DNA of 64,000 nt from the NCBI RefSeq assembly GCF_014638005.1, contig NZ_BMFG01000005.1, positions 170,086 through 234,085 on the forward strand, written 5' to 3'. This DNA comes from Flavobacterium orientale. GTDB lineage: Bacteria > Bacteroidota > Bacteroidia > Flavobacteriales > Flavobacteriaceae. A program made the translations under genes and the position numbers. The first letter of the stretch is position 1, and the number at the start of each line of letters is the position of its first letter. Of the stretch, positions 1 through 9,745 are shown one piece after another. The notes below the pieces were generated by a model. The model made no database searches. It was not told the DNA's origin and was given only the letters and a program-made list of their open reading frames with translations.

Positions 1-260
1 GCATTGAAACACCAATTCAAACCGGTGCTGAAGTATTGTCAAAGAAATATGACATGATTATGGTATTCATGCACATCAAAAAAGTAAAACGCGGCTTTTA
101 TGAATGCCGCTTTGAATTGATGTCAGACGATCCGAAAAGTGTACCTGATTTTGAACTGACCACTAACTTTATGCGAAGAGTGGAAGCTCAAATATTAGAA
201 GCACCTGAATACTATTTGTGGACCCACAAACGATGGAAACACAAAAGAAAATCGAACTAA
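1..260 (+). CDS. Lysophospholipid acyltransferase family protein (LpxL/HtrB-like), C-terminal end
   Basis: The gene enters from the left edge; the frame is open from base 3 and ends with TAA at 258-260. Only about 85 C-terminal residues are present. They end in APEYYLWTHKRWKHK, preceded by MRRVEAQILE, the typical closing block of LpxL/HtrB lipid A acyltransferases, in which the last helix carries a Y-x-W-x-H-(K/R)-R-W-K signature. The enzyme would add a secondary acyl chain to a lipid A precursor at the inner membrane. The catalytic HxxxxD box lies upstream of the window, so activity cannot be judged. The stop codon directly abuts the stop of the convergent gene at 261. Confidence 0.8.
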   Translation, partial: IETPIQTGAEVLSKKYDMIMVFMHIKKVKRGFYECRFELMSDDPKSVPDFELTTNFMRRVEAQILEAPEYYLWTHKRWKHKRKSN

Positions 261-1745
261 TTAGTTAAACCAACTTTTGACCATTTCTTTTTCTGGAATT
301 GTATCATTTTTATGATAGAAATTATTGGTTTTTCCATCATAAATATAGTCTTCGCTCCAAGTTTTGTGGTTGGCTGCTACTTGTTTGATGCTTTCACAAA
401 CTTTCTTAATTTCTTCTGACGTAGTAGTAGGATGAATAGACATTCTAATCCAACCCGGTTTTTTAATTAAATCACCCGATGTAATTTGGCACACCAAATC
501 ATTGGATGTTTGTTGGTCAACGTGCAATAAATAATGCCCGTAAGTTCCGGCACAACTGCAACCGCCACGGGTTTGAATACCAAAACGATCGTTTAGCATT
601 TTGACACCCAAATTAAAATGCAACTCGTCAATATAAAACGAAATTACACCCAAACGATTTTGATGTTGTCCTGCTAAAATTTTAATATTTTCAATTGTCC
701 CTAATTGTTCGAAGACATAGGCTACCAGTTCGTGTTCGCGGTCTAAAATATTTTGAACACCCATCTTTTCTTTTAATTGAATAACCAAAGCGGTTTTGAT
801 TACTTGTAAAAAACCAGGAGTTCCACCATCTTCCCTATCTTCAATATTGTCGATGTATTTGTGTTCACCCCAAGGATTTGTCCAACTTACGGTGCCACCA
901 CCCGGACAATCGGGTACGTTATTCTTATATAAATTTTGATTGAAAACTAGAACCCCTGAAGTTCCGGGGCCACCTAAAAACTTGTGCGGCGAAAAGAAAA
1001 TAGCATCCAAATAACTTTCCGGGTCTTCCGGATGCATATCAATTTCAACATAAGGTCCTGAACAAGCAAAATCAACAAAACAAACGCCATTATTTCGGTG
1101 CATTATTTTAGCCACTTCGTGATAAGGTGTTTTAATTCCCGTTACATTAGAACACGAAGTAATGGACGCTATTTTAAAAACGCGGTCTTGGTATTTTTGC
1201 ACTAACTTTTCGAATTCGTTGATGCAAAACAATCCCTCTTCATTAGCAGGAATTACTGCAACATCTGCAATTGTTTCCAACCATGACGTTTGATTGGAAT
1301 GGTGTTCCATGTGCGAAATAAAAACAATTGGTTTTAAAGCATCAGGAATCGTAGTAAATTCTTTTAAATTTTCCGGAACCCGCAAACCTAAAATGCGTTG
1401 AAACTTATTCACAACGCCTGTCATTCCTGTTCCGTCTGTGATTAAAACATCATTTGAATTGGCATTAACATGTTTCTTGATGATGGAACGGGCTTCGTGA
1501 TAAGCCATGGTCATTGCCGTTCCCGTAATGGTAGTTTCTGTATGGGTATTGGCTACAAAGGGTCCGAACTGATTCACTAATTTTTCTTCAATAGAACGGT
1601 ACAATCTTCCGCTTGCTGTCCAATCCGTGTAAATGATTTTCTGTTTTCCGAAAGGGGAAGTAAATTCTTGGTCAATTCCGACAATATTATTTCGAAATTG
1701 TTGAAAGTATATTTCCAATGCTGTTTGGGTCTCCGTAGCTGTCAT
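261..1745 (-). CDS. Aminotransferase class V-fold PLP-dependent enzyme (cysteine desulfurase-like)
   Basis: A fold-type I PLP enzyme of about 494 residues. Seen: MEHHSNQTSW near residues 148-157 (the class V His that stacks on PLP), VDFACSGPYVEID around 226-238 with the PLP-binding Asp, FFSPHKFLGG with the Schiff-base Lys near 257, and RGGCSCAG near 395-402, a Cys in the position used by cysteine desulfurases. It is longer than IscS or SufS (about 400 residues) and no Fe-S partner gene is adjacent, so the substrate is uncertain. The open frame begins with GTG at 1751, but an ATG two codons later (1745) is the better start. A TATCTTTG promoter element lies just upstream. Confidence 0.8.
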   Translation of the reverse strand: MTATETQTALEIYFQQFRNNIVGIDQEFTSPFGKQKIIYTDWTASGRLYRSIEEKLVNQFGPFVANTHTETTITGTAMTMAYHEARSIIKKHVNANSNDVLITDGTGMTGVVNKFQRILGLRVPENLKEFTTIPDALKPIVFISHMEHHSNQTSWLETIADVAVIPANEEGLFCINEFEKLVQKYQDRVFKIASITSCSNVTGIKTPYHEVAKIMHRNNGVCFVDFACSGPYVEIDMHPEDPESYLDAIFFSPHKFLGGPGTSGVLVFNQNLYKNNVPDCPGGGTVSWTNPWGEHKYIDNIEDREDGGTPGFLQVIKTALVIQLKEKMGVQNILDREHELVAYVFEQLGTIENIKILAGQHQNRLGVISFYIDELHFNLGVKMLNDRFGIQTRGGCSCAGTYGHYLLHVDQQTSNDLVCQITSGDLIKKPGWIRMSIHPTTTSEEIKKVCESIKQVAANHKTWSEDYIYDGKTNNFYHKNDTIPEKEMVKSWFN

Positions 1746-1763
1746 ATTCACCTAATTTGGGTT

Positions 1764-1791
1764 CAAAGATACATATTTTTACTAACTGCAA
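1764..1791 (-). promoter_or_regulatory. Bacteroidota-type promoter of the class V aminotransferase gene
   Basis: On the minus strand TATCTTTG (1771-1764) matches the TAnnTTTG -7 element, and TTG at 1791-1789 sits 17 bp upstream as the -33 element. The -7 element ends about 18 bp before the ATG at 1745. Confidence 0.65.
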
Positions 1792-1809
1792 GCAATCGGA
1801 AAGCGACTA

Positions 1810-3426
1810 CTATTTCGTTTGCGTTGGAGCTGCAACGGTTTCCAAGATATATTCCAGTTCCGGGTCATCTCCCTTAATTCGTTGTTCTACTGTTGGAATA
1901 ATCTCCACATTTGGCATGATTCCTCTACCCTCTTGCTCCGTTTTGTAAACGGGACGAATATCCATCAACCCTAAGCGAAGGGGTAGTTTTGAATGGGGTA
2001 ATTTTAATACAGGCATTCTTCCCGCAACGGTTCCGTTGAAAGCACCTCCGGTTTCTTCGCCTACAAAAACAGCTCTTCCCGTGGCTTGCAAATTTGAAGC
2101 AATAATACACGAAGCCGAAAAACTACCTCCATTTATGAGGACATAAACTTCTCCGTCAAAATGCAACGGATTTGCCTCCATCGGTTTAGAGCTTTTAATT
2201 TTGAAATACAACTTTCCATCCTTTTTTTTCTTCGTTTTTGAAACCATTACGGTAGCAAAAACCGGATATAAAGGAGCCGCAATCGGATAAGTAAGTATAG
2301 GCAGTTGATTGAAATAATTGGCGAACAGGCTGGTTCGTGAAGTCACTTCCGGTTCCTGAATGAATTGGAATTCTTCTGCCACTAAATAGGAATACAATTT
2401 TTGAATTTCATTGAGTCGACCACCCGGATTATCACGCAAATCGATTATCAATGTTTTAGATTGTTTTTCCTTAATTTTTGCAAACACCTCTTCGTACACT
2501 TTCTTTATTTTTCCGGAAGAAAAGTTTTTTATTTTCAAATAAGCCACGGTACTATCAGCACCTATAAACTGTAGCGTTTTATTGAATTCTTTGGCTGTAT
2601 AATCATATCCATATATTCTTTTATGCTCCCGTTCCTTTTTCATTTTTTCTTTTGCAACAGGCGATTTTCGAGCCAATTTAATGGAATCTTTCTGTGTTTG
2701 CGAAAGCGAATCTCCTTTTTTAGGGCCTACTTTGAAGCGTTTGATCACTTTAGTGTAGGTTACCTCGTCATTTTTGAAAACATAATTCAAACTGTCCTGC
2801 ACCCCTATTTCATTGGCCAAAAAGGAGCTGAATCTTTTTTGAAATTGTTTGGGTATGAAGGTTGTATTGTACCCATCAGATGCATAACTATTTTTGTATT
2901 TTGAAAAGATTTGTTGCGGCGTGACTCCGTTAATTGCAATCACTTCCGATCCTTTTACAATCGTAGTATCTTGCGATTTATTTACTACAACATACATTTT
3001 ATCCTTTTCCCAAATCATTTTAAATTGGGAAAGTGGCCCTGTTCCGGCCTTAGTTATTATTTTTCTTTCCTTTTTTTCTAATTTCTTAGTTAAAGGTCGT
3101 AAACCCATATGACCTTGTCGGACAGCAGCAACAACGGGACTTATTTTAAAGAAGAATTCGTTGGGTGTCAGTGGTTCTTTTACCTCTGAACGCAAGCTGT
3201 CAAATTTTCCATTTAGCTCTTGTTCGCTGATATACCAATACAAACTCGGATGTAGTTTCACTAACTTCTTTTGCACATAATTCACATCCTCTATTAACTC
3301 TTCGGGAGGAATTGCCGTTTGAATGTGTTTGTTATATTTTTCAACGGAGCCACAACCGAAGCCCACAACAACTACTAACAATGCCAGTAAACGGTTGGCT
3401 TTTTTATAAAAATGAATCTTATGCAA
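1810..3426 (-). CDS. S41 family peptidase, probable lipoprotein
   Basis: A C-terminal-processing-protease-like enzyme of 538 residues. The N-terminus has basic residues and a hydrophobic run ending in GFGC near residue 25, a non-canonical but plausible lipobox. A PDZ-like segment (KGSEVIAINGV) lies near 158-168. The S41 core has LIIDLRDNPGG near 327-336, NGGSFSASC near 432-440 carrying the likely nucleophile Ser, and GEETGG near 456-461. It would cleave proteins in the envelope. The only in-frame start is TTG at 3426, because a stop lies a few codons upstream and the next ATG is far inside the protein. It follows the deformylase gene by 21 bp, so glmM, deformylase and this gene form a likely operon. 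Confidence 0.8.
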   Translation of the reverse strand: MHKIHFYKKANRLLALLVVVVGFGCGSVEKYNKHIQTAIPPEELIEDVNYVQKKLVKLHPSLYWYISEQELNGKFDSLRSEVKEPLTPNEFFFKISPVVAAVRQGHMGLRPLTKKLEKKERKIITKAGTGPLSQFKMIWEKDKMYVVVNKSQDTTIVKGSEVIAINGVTPQQIFSKYKNSYASDGYNTTFIPKQFQKRFSSFLANEIGVQDSLNYVFKNDEVTYTKVIKRFKVGPKKGDSLSQTQKDSIKLARKSPVAKEKMKKEREHKRIYGYDYTAKEFNKTLQFIGADSTVAYLKIKNFSSGKIKKVYEEVFAKIKEKQSKTLIIDLRDNPGGRLNEIQKLYSYLVAEEFQFIQEPEVTSRTSLFANYFNQLPILTYPIAAPLYPVFATVMVSKTKKKKDGKLYFKIKSSKPMEANPLHFDGEVYVLINGGSFSASCIIASNLQATGRAVFVGEETGGAFNGTVAGRMPVLKLPHSKLPLRLGLMDIRPVYKTEQEGRGIMPNVEIIPTVEQRIKGDDPELEYILETVAAPTQTK

Positions 3427-3447
3427 TTGGATTAGAATTTAAGATTA

Positions 3448-4095
3448 TTATCGTTTTACTGTTTTCTCCAGCGACAGGTTTACCCCTTCGCCTATCGGAG
3501 CACTTTGAAATGCTTGCTGTTCTATCATTCTGTCGGTAAACAAAATACCTTCTAAATGATCTATTTCATGTTGAAAAATTACGGCTGTAAAACCTTCAAT
3601 AACTTCTTGTTTAAAATCCCCATTTGCATCGAAATAGGAAATTTGTATGGTATAATTTCGATACACATCACCACGTTCATCGGGAATGGACAAACAGCCT
3701 TCTGCTCCTTTTCGAATTAGATTGGAACGCCAAACGATTTTTGGATTTACATAATATTCAAAGGGTTCATTGGGTTTATCAAAACGTTGCACCCAAATGA
3801 TATTTTTGTTGATACCTACTTGAGGAGCGGCAATTCCCACTCCGGGTCTGGCAGGATCACGCATCGCTAAATACATTCGTTTGGCTAAAACCGGAATTAG
3901 TTTGTCTTTTGGATTGATATCTGTAGAAACTGCTTTCAGTATTTTTAAATCTGCCGAATCCGTAACTTGCGTCACGCGTAACATCTCCGTTTCCGGACCG
4001 GAAAGAATCAAATCTCGTTCAGCTTTTGAAAAGCTTTGCGAAAAAGCGGTCATCGAGACCAGTAGCACTACCCAAAACAAACTTACTTTTTTCAT
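3448..4095 (-). CDS. def: Peptide deformylase with an N-terminal export signal
   Basis: All three deformylase motifs are present: GVGIAAPQVG (residues 85-94), EGCLS (132-136) and HEIDH (176-180), supplying the Cys and two His metal ligands and the catalytic Glu. Deformylases normally work in the cytoplasm on nascent chains. This 215-residue protein instead starts with a typical signal peptide (MKKVSLFWVVLLVSMTAFSQ) and a linker of about 45 residues before the catalytic core. The family call is firm; periplasmic location and a role other than nascent-chain deformylation are inferences. The gene starts 4 bp after glmM. A housekeeping cytoplasmic deformylase should exist elsewhere. Confidence 0.88.
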   Translation of the reverse strand: MKKVSLFWVVLLVSMTAFSQSFSKAERDLILSGPETEMLRVTQVTDSADLKILKAVSTDINPKDKLIPVLAKRMYLAMRDPARPGVGIAAPQVGINKNIIWVQRFDKPNEPFEYYVNPKIVWRSNLIRKGAEGCLSIPDERGDVYRNYTIQISYFDANGDFKQEVIEGFTAVIFQHEIDHLEGILFTDRMIEQQAFQSAPIGEGVNLSLEKTVKR

Positions 4096-4099
4096 CCTA

Positions 4100-5509
4100 T
4101 TATGTATTTACAATGGCTTCAATTTCTTGGATAATTCGCAATGCCAGAGCATCTGCGTCGTGTTGTGTGGGAGCTTCCGTATAAATTCGAATGATCGGTT
4201 CTGTGTTTGATTTTCGCAAATGCACCCATTCTGATGGGAAATCTATTTTTACGCCATCGATAGTACTAATTTTCTCGTGCTCATATTTTTTTGAAATCGT
4301 TTCTAAAATCGCATCCACATCGATTTGCGGCGTCAATTCAATTTTGTTTTTGCTCATATAATACTGCGGATAGGAAGCTCTCAACTCTGCAACTGTCACA
4401 TCCAAAGCAGCCAAATGCGTTAAAAATAAAGCGACACCAACGAGACTGTCTCTTCCATAATGCGATTCCGGATAAATGATACCGCCATTACCTTCACCAC
4501 CGATGATGGCATTGGTCGCTTTCATTACTTCCACTACGTTTACTTCGCCAACCGCACTGGCTTGATAGTTTCCGTTGTGTTTTAACGTGATATCTCGTAA
4601 GGCTCTTGATGAAGATAAATTGGAAACGGTATTTCCGGGTGTTTTACTCAACACATAATCGGCACAAGCCACTAAGGTATATTCTTCACCAAACATTTCG
4701 CCATCGTTGGAAATAAATGCCAAACGATCTACGTCAGGATCCACCACAATTCCGAAATCGGCCTTTTCGGCTACCACTAATTCACAAATATCTCCCAGAT
4801 GTTCTTTTAAAGGTTCCGGATTGTGCGGAAAATGTCCGTTAGGTTCGCAATATAACTTCACGACCTCAACACCCATTTGTTCTAATAATTTTGGGATGAT
4901 TACCCCTCCAGAAGAATTCACCCCATCAACCACCACTTTAAATTTTCTTTTGGCAACCGCTTCCGCATCAACCAAAGGTAAATTCAACACCTCATCGATA
5001 TGAATATCCATATAAGCATCATTTTCAGTAATGGTTCCTAAATCATCTACTGCTGAAAACTCAAAAGCTTCCGCTTCGGCTATTTCTAAAATTTTTGCTC
5101 CTTCAGCTCCATTTAAAAACTCCCCTTTTTCATTTAATAATTTCAAGGCATTCCATTGTTTTGGATTGTGAGAAGCGGTGAGGATAATTCCGCCGTCGGC
5201 ATTTTCTAAAGGAACAGCAATTTCTACCGTTGGCGTTGTAGACAATCCCAAATCAATCACATCAATACCTAAACCTACCAAGGTATTCAACACCAAATTG
5301 TGAATCATCGGGCCTGAAATTCGGGCATCGCGACCAATTACTACTTTTAGTTTCGAGTTGCGTCCCGAAGTTTCGGGAGCAGGTTGCGAATTTTTTAAAA
5401 AAGTGCCATAAGCCGACGCAAATTTAACGGCATCCACCGGTGTTAGATTATCGCCTACTTTTCCTCCAATGGTTCCACGAATTCCTGAAATTGATTTTAT
5501 AAGTGTCAT
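4100..5509 (-). CDS. glmM: Phosphoglucosamine mutase
   Basis: Converts glucosamine-6-phosphate to glucosamine-1-phosphate for UDP-GlcNAc, peptidoglycan and lipid A synthesis. The 469-residue protein has the alpha-D-phosphohexomutase order: ISGIRG at the N-terminus, the phosphoserine loop TASHNP (Ser113), the metal loop DPDVDR (257-262), the sugar-binding GEGNGG loop and the phosphate-binding RKSNTEPIIRIYTEA near the C-terminus. The phosphohexomutase superfamily includes phosphomannomutases, so GlmM is the best rather than the only reading. It is first in a minus-strand operon with the deformylase gene, with a TATCTTTG promoter upstream. Confidence 0.87.
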   Translation of the reverse strand: MTLIKSISGIRGTIGGKVGDNLTPVDAVKFASAYGTFLKNSQPAPETSGRNSKLKVVIGRDARISGPMIHNLVLNTLVGLGIDVIDLGLSTTPTVEIAVPLENADGGIILTASHNPKQWNALKLLNEKGEFLNGAEGAKILEIAEAEAFEFSAVDDLGTITENDAYMDIHIDEVLNLPLVDAEAVAKRKFKVVVDGVNSSGGVIIPKLLEQMGVEVVKLYCEPNGHFPHNPEPLKEHLGDICELVVAEKADFGIVVDPDVDRLAFISNDGEMFGEEYTLVACADYVLSKTPGNTVSNLSSSRALRDITLKHNGNYQASAVGEVNVVEVMKATNAIIGGEGNGGIIYPESHYGRDSLVGVALFLTHLAALDVTVAELRASYPQYYMSKNKIELTPQIDVDAILETISKKYEHEKISTIDGVKIDFPSEWVHLRKSNTEPIIRIYTEAPTQHDADALALRIIQEIEAIVNT

Positions 5510-5553
5510 TATGAATCTGATTATATTTTATACTATTTAAAAAACTAAAGAAG

Positions 5554-5561
5554 CAAAGATA
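5554..5561 (-). promoter_or_regulatory. -7 promoter element upstream of glmM
   Basis: TATCTTTG on the minus strand matches TAnnTTTG and lies about 44 bp before the glmM ATG. No convincing -33 TTG is seen at the usual distance. Confidence 0.5.
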
Positions 5562-5629
5562 AAGAATTGCCATTTTGTAAAACTGATTTAAAATTCAAAA
5601 TTTAAATTATTAATTCTTAATTTAGGCCA

Positions 5630-6214
5630 ATGAATTTTCTGGCACATATCTTTCTCTCCGGTGAAAACGATTTTATTAAAATCGGTAATTTCATGGCCGA
5701 CGGCATTCGTGGCAATGATTATCTTGAATTTCATCCTGATATTCAAAAAGGAATTATTTTGCATAGAGCCATTGATACTTTTACAGATGCACATCCTATT
5801 TTCAGAAAAAGCAAGCATCGTTTACATGAGAAATACGGTCATTATTCCGGTGTGATTATCGATATTTTCTACGATCATTTTTTGGCTAAAAACTGGTCCG
5901 ATTATTCCAACGAAAGTTTAGAAGCTGTAGCCGCCAATTTTTATGACCTTTTGAAAGCCAATTATGCCATTTTAACCGAACGCACCAAAAATATGATGCC
6001 GTATATGATTGCCCGAAACTGGTTTGTAAGTTATGCTTCCATTGAAGGATTATCCATGATTTTATTTCAAATGGATCATCGCACTAAAAATAGGGTAGCC
6101 ATGCATGAATCGATAGTAGAACTCCAAGAATTTTACTCAGAATTTGAAGATGAATTTACTCGTTTTTTTGAAGAAATTCGATTACATTGCAATGAAAAAT
6201 TAGCCACTTTATGA
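5630..6214 (+). CDS. acpH: Acyl carrier protein phosphodiesterase
   Basis: A 194-residue protein matching the AcpH family, which removes the 4'-phosphopantetheine arm from holo-ACP. The start MNFLAHIFLSG, then GNFMADGIRG, GIILHRAIDTFTDAHP and IDIFYDHFLAKNW are the conserved blocks. They carry the scattered His and Asp residues of this HD-like metal enzyme. Its stop overlaps the start of ggt by 4 bp (ATGA), so the two are translationally coupled although no functional link is obvious. Confidence 0.85.
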   Translation: MNFLAHIFLSGENDFIKIGNFMADGIRGNDYLEFHPDIQKGIILHRAIDTFTDAHPIFRKSKHRLHEKYGHYSGVIIDIFYDHFLAKNWSDYSNESLEAVAANFYDLLKANYAILTERTKNMMPYMIARNWFVSYASIEGLSMILFQMDHRTKNRVAMHESIVELQEFYSEFEDEFTRFFEEIRLHCNEKLATL

Positions 6215-7896
6215 AAAAATCCTTGTTGCTATTATTTCTTGTTTTCTTAAGTTGCAAAACAGAAAAGAATACTGTTGAACCGACAGGTTTAGTCACTTCA
6301 AAAGTCATGGTCGTTTCGGCTCGTGAGGAAGCATCTCAAATTGGCGTTCAGATTATGGAACAAGGAGGCAACGCCTTTGATGCGATGATTGCCACGGAAT
6401 TGGCCTTAGCTGTTTCTTATCCCTATGCCGGAAATATTGGCGGTGGGGGTTTTATGGTGTATCGAAAATTCAATGGCGAAACGGGGAGTTTGGATTATCG
6501 GGAAAAAGCTCCTATGGCGGCAACAAAATATATGTATTTGGATGAAAAAGGAGAGGTAATCAAAGGATTAAGCACAGAAACCGGTTTGGCAGTAGGTGTT
6601 CCGGGAACTATTGCCGGCATATTTGAAGTTCATAAAAAATATGGCACTTTACCGATCGAAACCCTTTTAAAACCGGTTATTGCTTTGGCCCGCAAAGGTG
6701 TGGTGGTTACAGAAAAACAAGAAGAGCGATTGCATAAGTTTCGAAAAGCAATTGTCAAAGCCAATGGTTCAGCAACGTTATTCGCTCAACCTTTCAAAAC
6801 CAATGACACTATTAAATATGAAGCTTTAGCTACTACCTTGGAACGCATTGCAAAAAATGGAAAAGACGAGTTTTATAAAGGAGAAACTGCTCAAAAATTG
6901 GTTACTTATTTGCAATCAAAAGGCAGCATTATTACCTTGGAAGATTTGGCTTCTTATGAGGCAAAATGGCGTAAACCCATTGTAAATTCGTATCGGGATT
7001 ATAAAATTATTTCGATGGCTCCGCCTAGTAGTGGCGGTATTACTTTAGGTCAGATTTTAAAAATGATTGAACCTTATGATTTAAAAGAAATGGGCCATAA
7101 TTCAGAAAGCTACATTCAAGTTTTGGTGGAAGCCGAACGACGAGCTTATGCGGATAGAAACCATTTTTTAGGCGATCCTGATTTTGTAAAAATGCCTATT
7201 GAACAACTATTGGACACTACCTATCTCAACAAACGCATGGCTGATTTTTCTTTTGAAAAAGCAACGAAATCCACTGATGTATCCCACGGAAGTGTCACTT
7301 TTTCGGAAAGTACAGAAACGACACATTATTCGATTGTAGATTCGTTTGGCAATGCTGTTTCAGCCACCACCACCATAAATGATGCTTATGGTTCGAAATT
7401 ATATTGTGACGAGTTGGGCTTTTTTCTGAATAATGAAATGGATGATTTTTCAGCCAAACAAGGCGTTCCCAATCTATTTGGTTTGGTAGGATCGGATGCC
7501 AATAGTATCGCACCACAAAAACGAATGTTGAGTTCTATGACACCAACTATTGTAGAAAAAAATGGTGTTTTATTTATGGTGGTTGGAACTCCGGGTGGCT
7601 CCACCATTATCACTTCGGTGTTGCAAACCATTTTGAACGTAACCGAATTTAATATGAGTATGCAAGAGGCGGTTGATGCTCCACGATTTCATCACCAATG
7701 GTTGCCGGATGAAGTGGTTTTTGAACCCGAAAGTTTTCCTAAAGAACTCCTTAAAAATTTAAAATCCAAAGGCTATTCCATTAATCAAAAAGCCACTCCT
7801 GTACTTGGAAAAGTTGATGCTATTTTGGTTTTACCGGATAAAAAAATGGAAGGTGGTGCCGATTCCAGAGGTGATGATACAGCTGTAGGTTTTTAA
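6211..7896 (+). CDS. ggt: Gamma-glutamyltransferase, lipoprotein form
   Basis: Hydrolyses or transfers the gamma-glutamyl group of glutathione-like compounds outside the cytoplasm. The 561-residue precursor starts with a lipoprotein signal (FLVFLSC, Cys15). The conserved N-terminal domain follows (QGGNAFDAMIA, GNIGGGGFMVY, PPSSGGITLGQ near 271-281). The autocleavage and nucleophile motif TTHYSIVDSFGNAVS has Thr370 as the likely new N-terminus of the small subunit. SSMTPTIV and GTPGGSTI follow as the gamma-glutamyl-binding loops. Length and motif order fit an intact, self-processing enzyme. Confidence 0.93.
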   Translation: MKKSLLLLFLVFLSCKTEKNTVEPTGLVTSKVMVVSAREEASQIGVQIMEQGGNAFDAMIATELALAVSYPYAGNIGGGGFMVYRKFNGETGSLDYREKAPMAATKYMYLDEKGEVIKGLSTETGLAVGVPGTIAGIFEVHKKYGTLPIETLLKPVIALARKGVVVTEKQEERLHKFRKAIVKANGSATLFAQPFKTNDTIKYEALATTLERIAKNGKDEFYKGETAQKLVTYLQSKGSIITLEDLASYEAKWRKPIVNSYRDYKIISMAPPSSGGITLGQILKMIEPYDLKEMGHNSESYIQVLVEAERRAYADRNHFLGDPDFVKMPIEQLLDTTYLNKRMADFSFEKATKSTDVSHGSVTFSESTETTHYSIVDSFGNAVSATTTINDAYGSKLYCDELGFFLNNEMDDFSAKQGVPNLFGLVGSDANSIAPQKRMLSSMTPTIVEKNGVLFMVVGTPGGSTIITSVLQTILNVTEFNMSMQEAVDAPRFHHQWLPDEVVFEPESFPKELLKNLKSKGYSINQKATPVLGKVDAILVLPDKKMEGGADSRGDDTAVGF

Positions 7897-7926
7897 TGGT
7901 CCTCCAATTTACAAATACTAAACTAT

Positions 7927-9744
7927 ATGCCCAATTCAAAAAAAACACGAATTAAAAATTTCTTCAAAAAAAGTTTTAGAAGATTAGAAGGATTTTTATT
8001 CTTCTTGAAGACTTTTCTTTCGCCAAGACAATTTATTTATTTGGCGTGTTTTTTAGTTGGGGTTTCTTCTGCATTAGCGGTAATTGCTTTAAAAACATTT
8101 GCCCATTCCGTTTATGTTTTTGCTCAGTATATTGATTCCATATTACATTTACCTTATAGTAATAGTACTTTGCCCATTATAGGCATTGTATTAACCGCTT
8201 GGGTGGTTAAAAAGTTTTTGGGAGGTTCGATTGAAAAAGGCACTTCTCAAATCATGTATGCCGTAGCAAAAAAATCAGGTATTCTTCCCAAAAAACAGAT
8301 GTATGCTCAAATTATTACCAGTTCGTTAACCGTTGGTATGGGAGGTTCGGCAGGTTTAGAATCGCCAATTACCATAACGGGAGCAGCCTTTGGAAGTAAT
8401 TTTGCTCAGAATTATCGGTTGAGTTACAAAGACCGCACTTTATTATTGGCTTGTGGCGTTGCTGCCGGCATTGCCGCAGCTTTTAATGCTCCCATAGCCG
8501 GTGTTTTATTTGCCATTGAAGTCGTTTTAATGGACGTTAGTATTACCGCTTTTATTCCCATCATGATTTCTTCTGCCACAGGAGCTATTGTTTCTGCGAT
8601 TTTATTAAAGGAAGATATTTTACTTACGTTTAGTCGACAAATCGAGTTTGATTATCACAACTTACCTTTTTACATTTTGTTGGGCGTTGTTTCGGGTTTT
8701 GTCTCCATTAATTATGCCCGAACTTTCAGAAGAATAGAACATTACTTTGAAAAATTGAAAATGGGTCCTATGCGAAAAGCGTTGTTTGGAGCGTGTATTT
8801 TAGCTATTCTTATTTTCTTTTTTCCCACACTATTTGGTGAAGGCTATTCGAGTATAAAAATGCTTTCGTCGATGCATCCTGAACAAATTTTAGACAATAC
8901 CGTTTTGCAAAACTTTAAAGATAACACTTGGATTTTGTTATTATTTGTTGGGGCAACTATGTTGATAAAAGTATATGCGACAAGTATTACTTTGGGTAGC
9001 GGCGGTAACGGAGGTAATTTTGCTCCTTCCCTATTTGTGGGTTCCTATTTGGGCTTTTTTGTGGCGTCGTTTGTCAACATGTTTGGTTATTTCAAATTAC
9101 CCGTTTCCAATTTTACTATGGTTGGCATGGCCGGCATTTTAAGTGGTTTGTTTCATGCACCCTTGACGGCAATTTTCTTAATTGCAGAAATCACTAGTGG
9201 TTACAGTTTGATGATTCCTTTGATGCTTGTGTCTTCTATAAGTTTTGCCATTTCAAAAAGATATGAACCTTATTCCTTTGATATTAAAAATTTGGCCGAT
9301 AAAGGCGATGTTTTTACAGATGATCGCGATAAGAATATTTTGTCCGGAATTTCAGTTTCACGATTAATTCAAAGTCCGATTCAAACCTTAACACTACAAC
9401 CTTCTTTGGATGAACTCGTTGAAAAAATTGCAGGTTACAACCAAATGTTATTTCCCGTGGTTGATGAAAAAAACCAACTTTTAGGATTGGTTGAATTTGA
9501 CGAAGTAAAATCATTTCTTTTTAATTCCTACAAAATCAAATACACCACCATAAAGGATATCATGCGACCTCCAAAGGAAATTGTTGCTTATGATGAAACC
9601 GCTGAAACCCTGATGGAGAAATTTGAAAAATCAAAATCGGATTACCTACCCGTGGTTAAAAACAACCAAGTAATCGGCATAATCTCTAAAAATGCATTGC
9701 TTGAAGCGTATCGAGAAAAGCTGAAAAGCATTATTATTGAATAG
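7927..9744 (+). CDS. CLC-family chloride channel/antiporter with C-terminal CBS domains
   Basis: A 605-residue membrane protein with the CLC selectivity-filter motifs GGSAGLESP (near 139-147; the Glu at the gating position is present) and GGNGGNFAPSLF. About ten hydrophobic helices are followed by a soluble tail from about residue 465 containing two CBS repeats, ending in VVKNNQVIGIISKNALLEAY. The CBS pair probably senses adenine nucleotides. The gating Glu leaves both channel and H+/Cl- exchanger possible. The gene follows ggt by 30 bp and is followed directly by a heptamer repeat tract. Confidence 0.9.
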   Translation: MPNSKKTRIKNFFKKSFRRLEGFLFFLKTFLSPRQFIYLACFLVGVSSALAVIALKTFAHSVYVFAQYIDSILHLPYSNSTLPIIGIVLTAWVVKKFLGGSIEKGTSQIMYAVAKKSGILPKKQMYAQIITSSLTVGMGGSAGLESPITITGAAFGSNFAQNYRLSYKDRTLLLACGVAAGIAAAFNAPIAGVLFAIEVVLMDVSITAFIPIMISSATGAIVSAILLKEDILLTFSRQIEFDYHNLPFYILLGVVSGFVSINYARTFRRIEHYFEKLKMGPMRKALFGACILAILIFFFPTLFGEGYSSIKMLSSMHPEQILDNTVLQNFKDNTWILLLFVGATMLIKVYATSITLGSGGNGGNFAPSLFVGSYLGFFVASFVNMFGYFKLPVSNFTMVGMAGILSGLFHAPLTAIFLIAEITSGYSLMIPLMLVSSISFAISKRYEPYSFDIKNLADKGDVFTDDRDKNILSGISVSRLIQSPIQTLTLQPSLDELVEKIAGYNQMLFPVVDEKNQLLGLVEFDEVKSFLFNSYKIKYTTIKDIMRPPKEIVAYDETAETLMEKFEKSKSDYLPVVKNNQVIGIISKNALLEAYREKLKSIIIE

Positions 9745-9745
9745 G

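Noticed and set aside
7295..7631. Antisense open frames inside ggt
   Set aside because: The plus-strand frame encodes complete gamma-glutamyltransferase motifs; the antisense frames show no domain.
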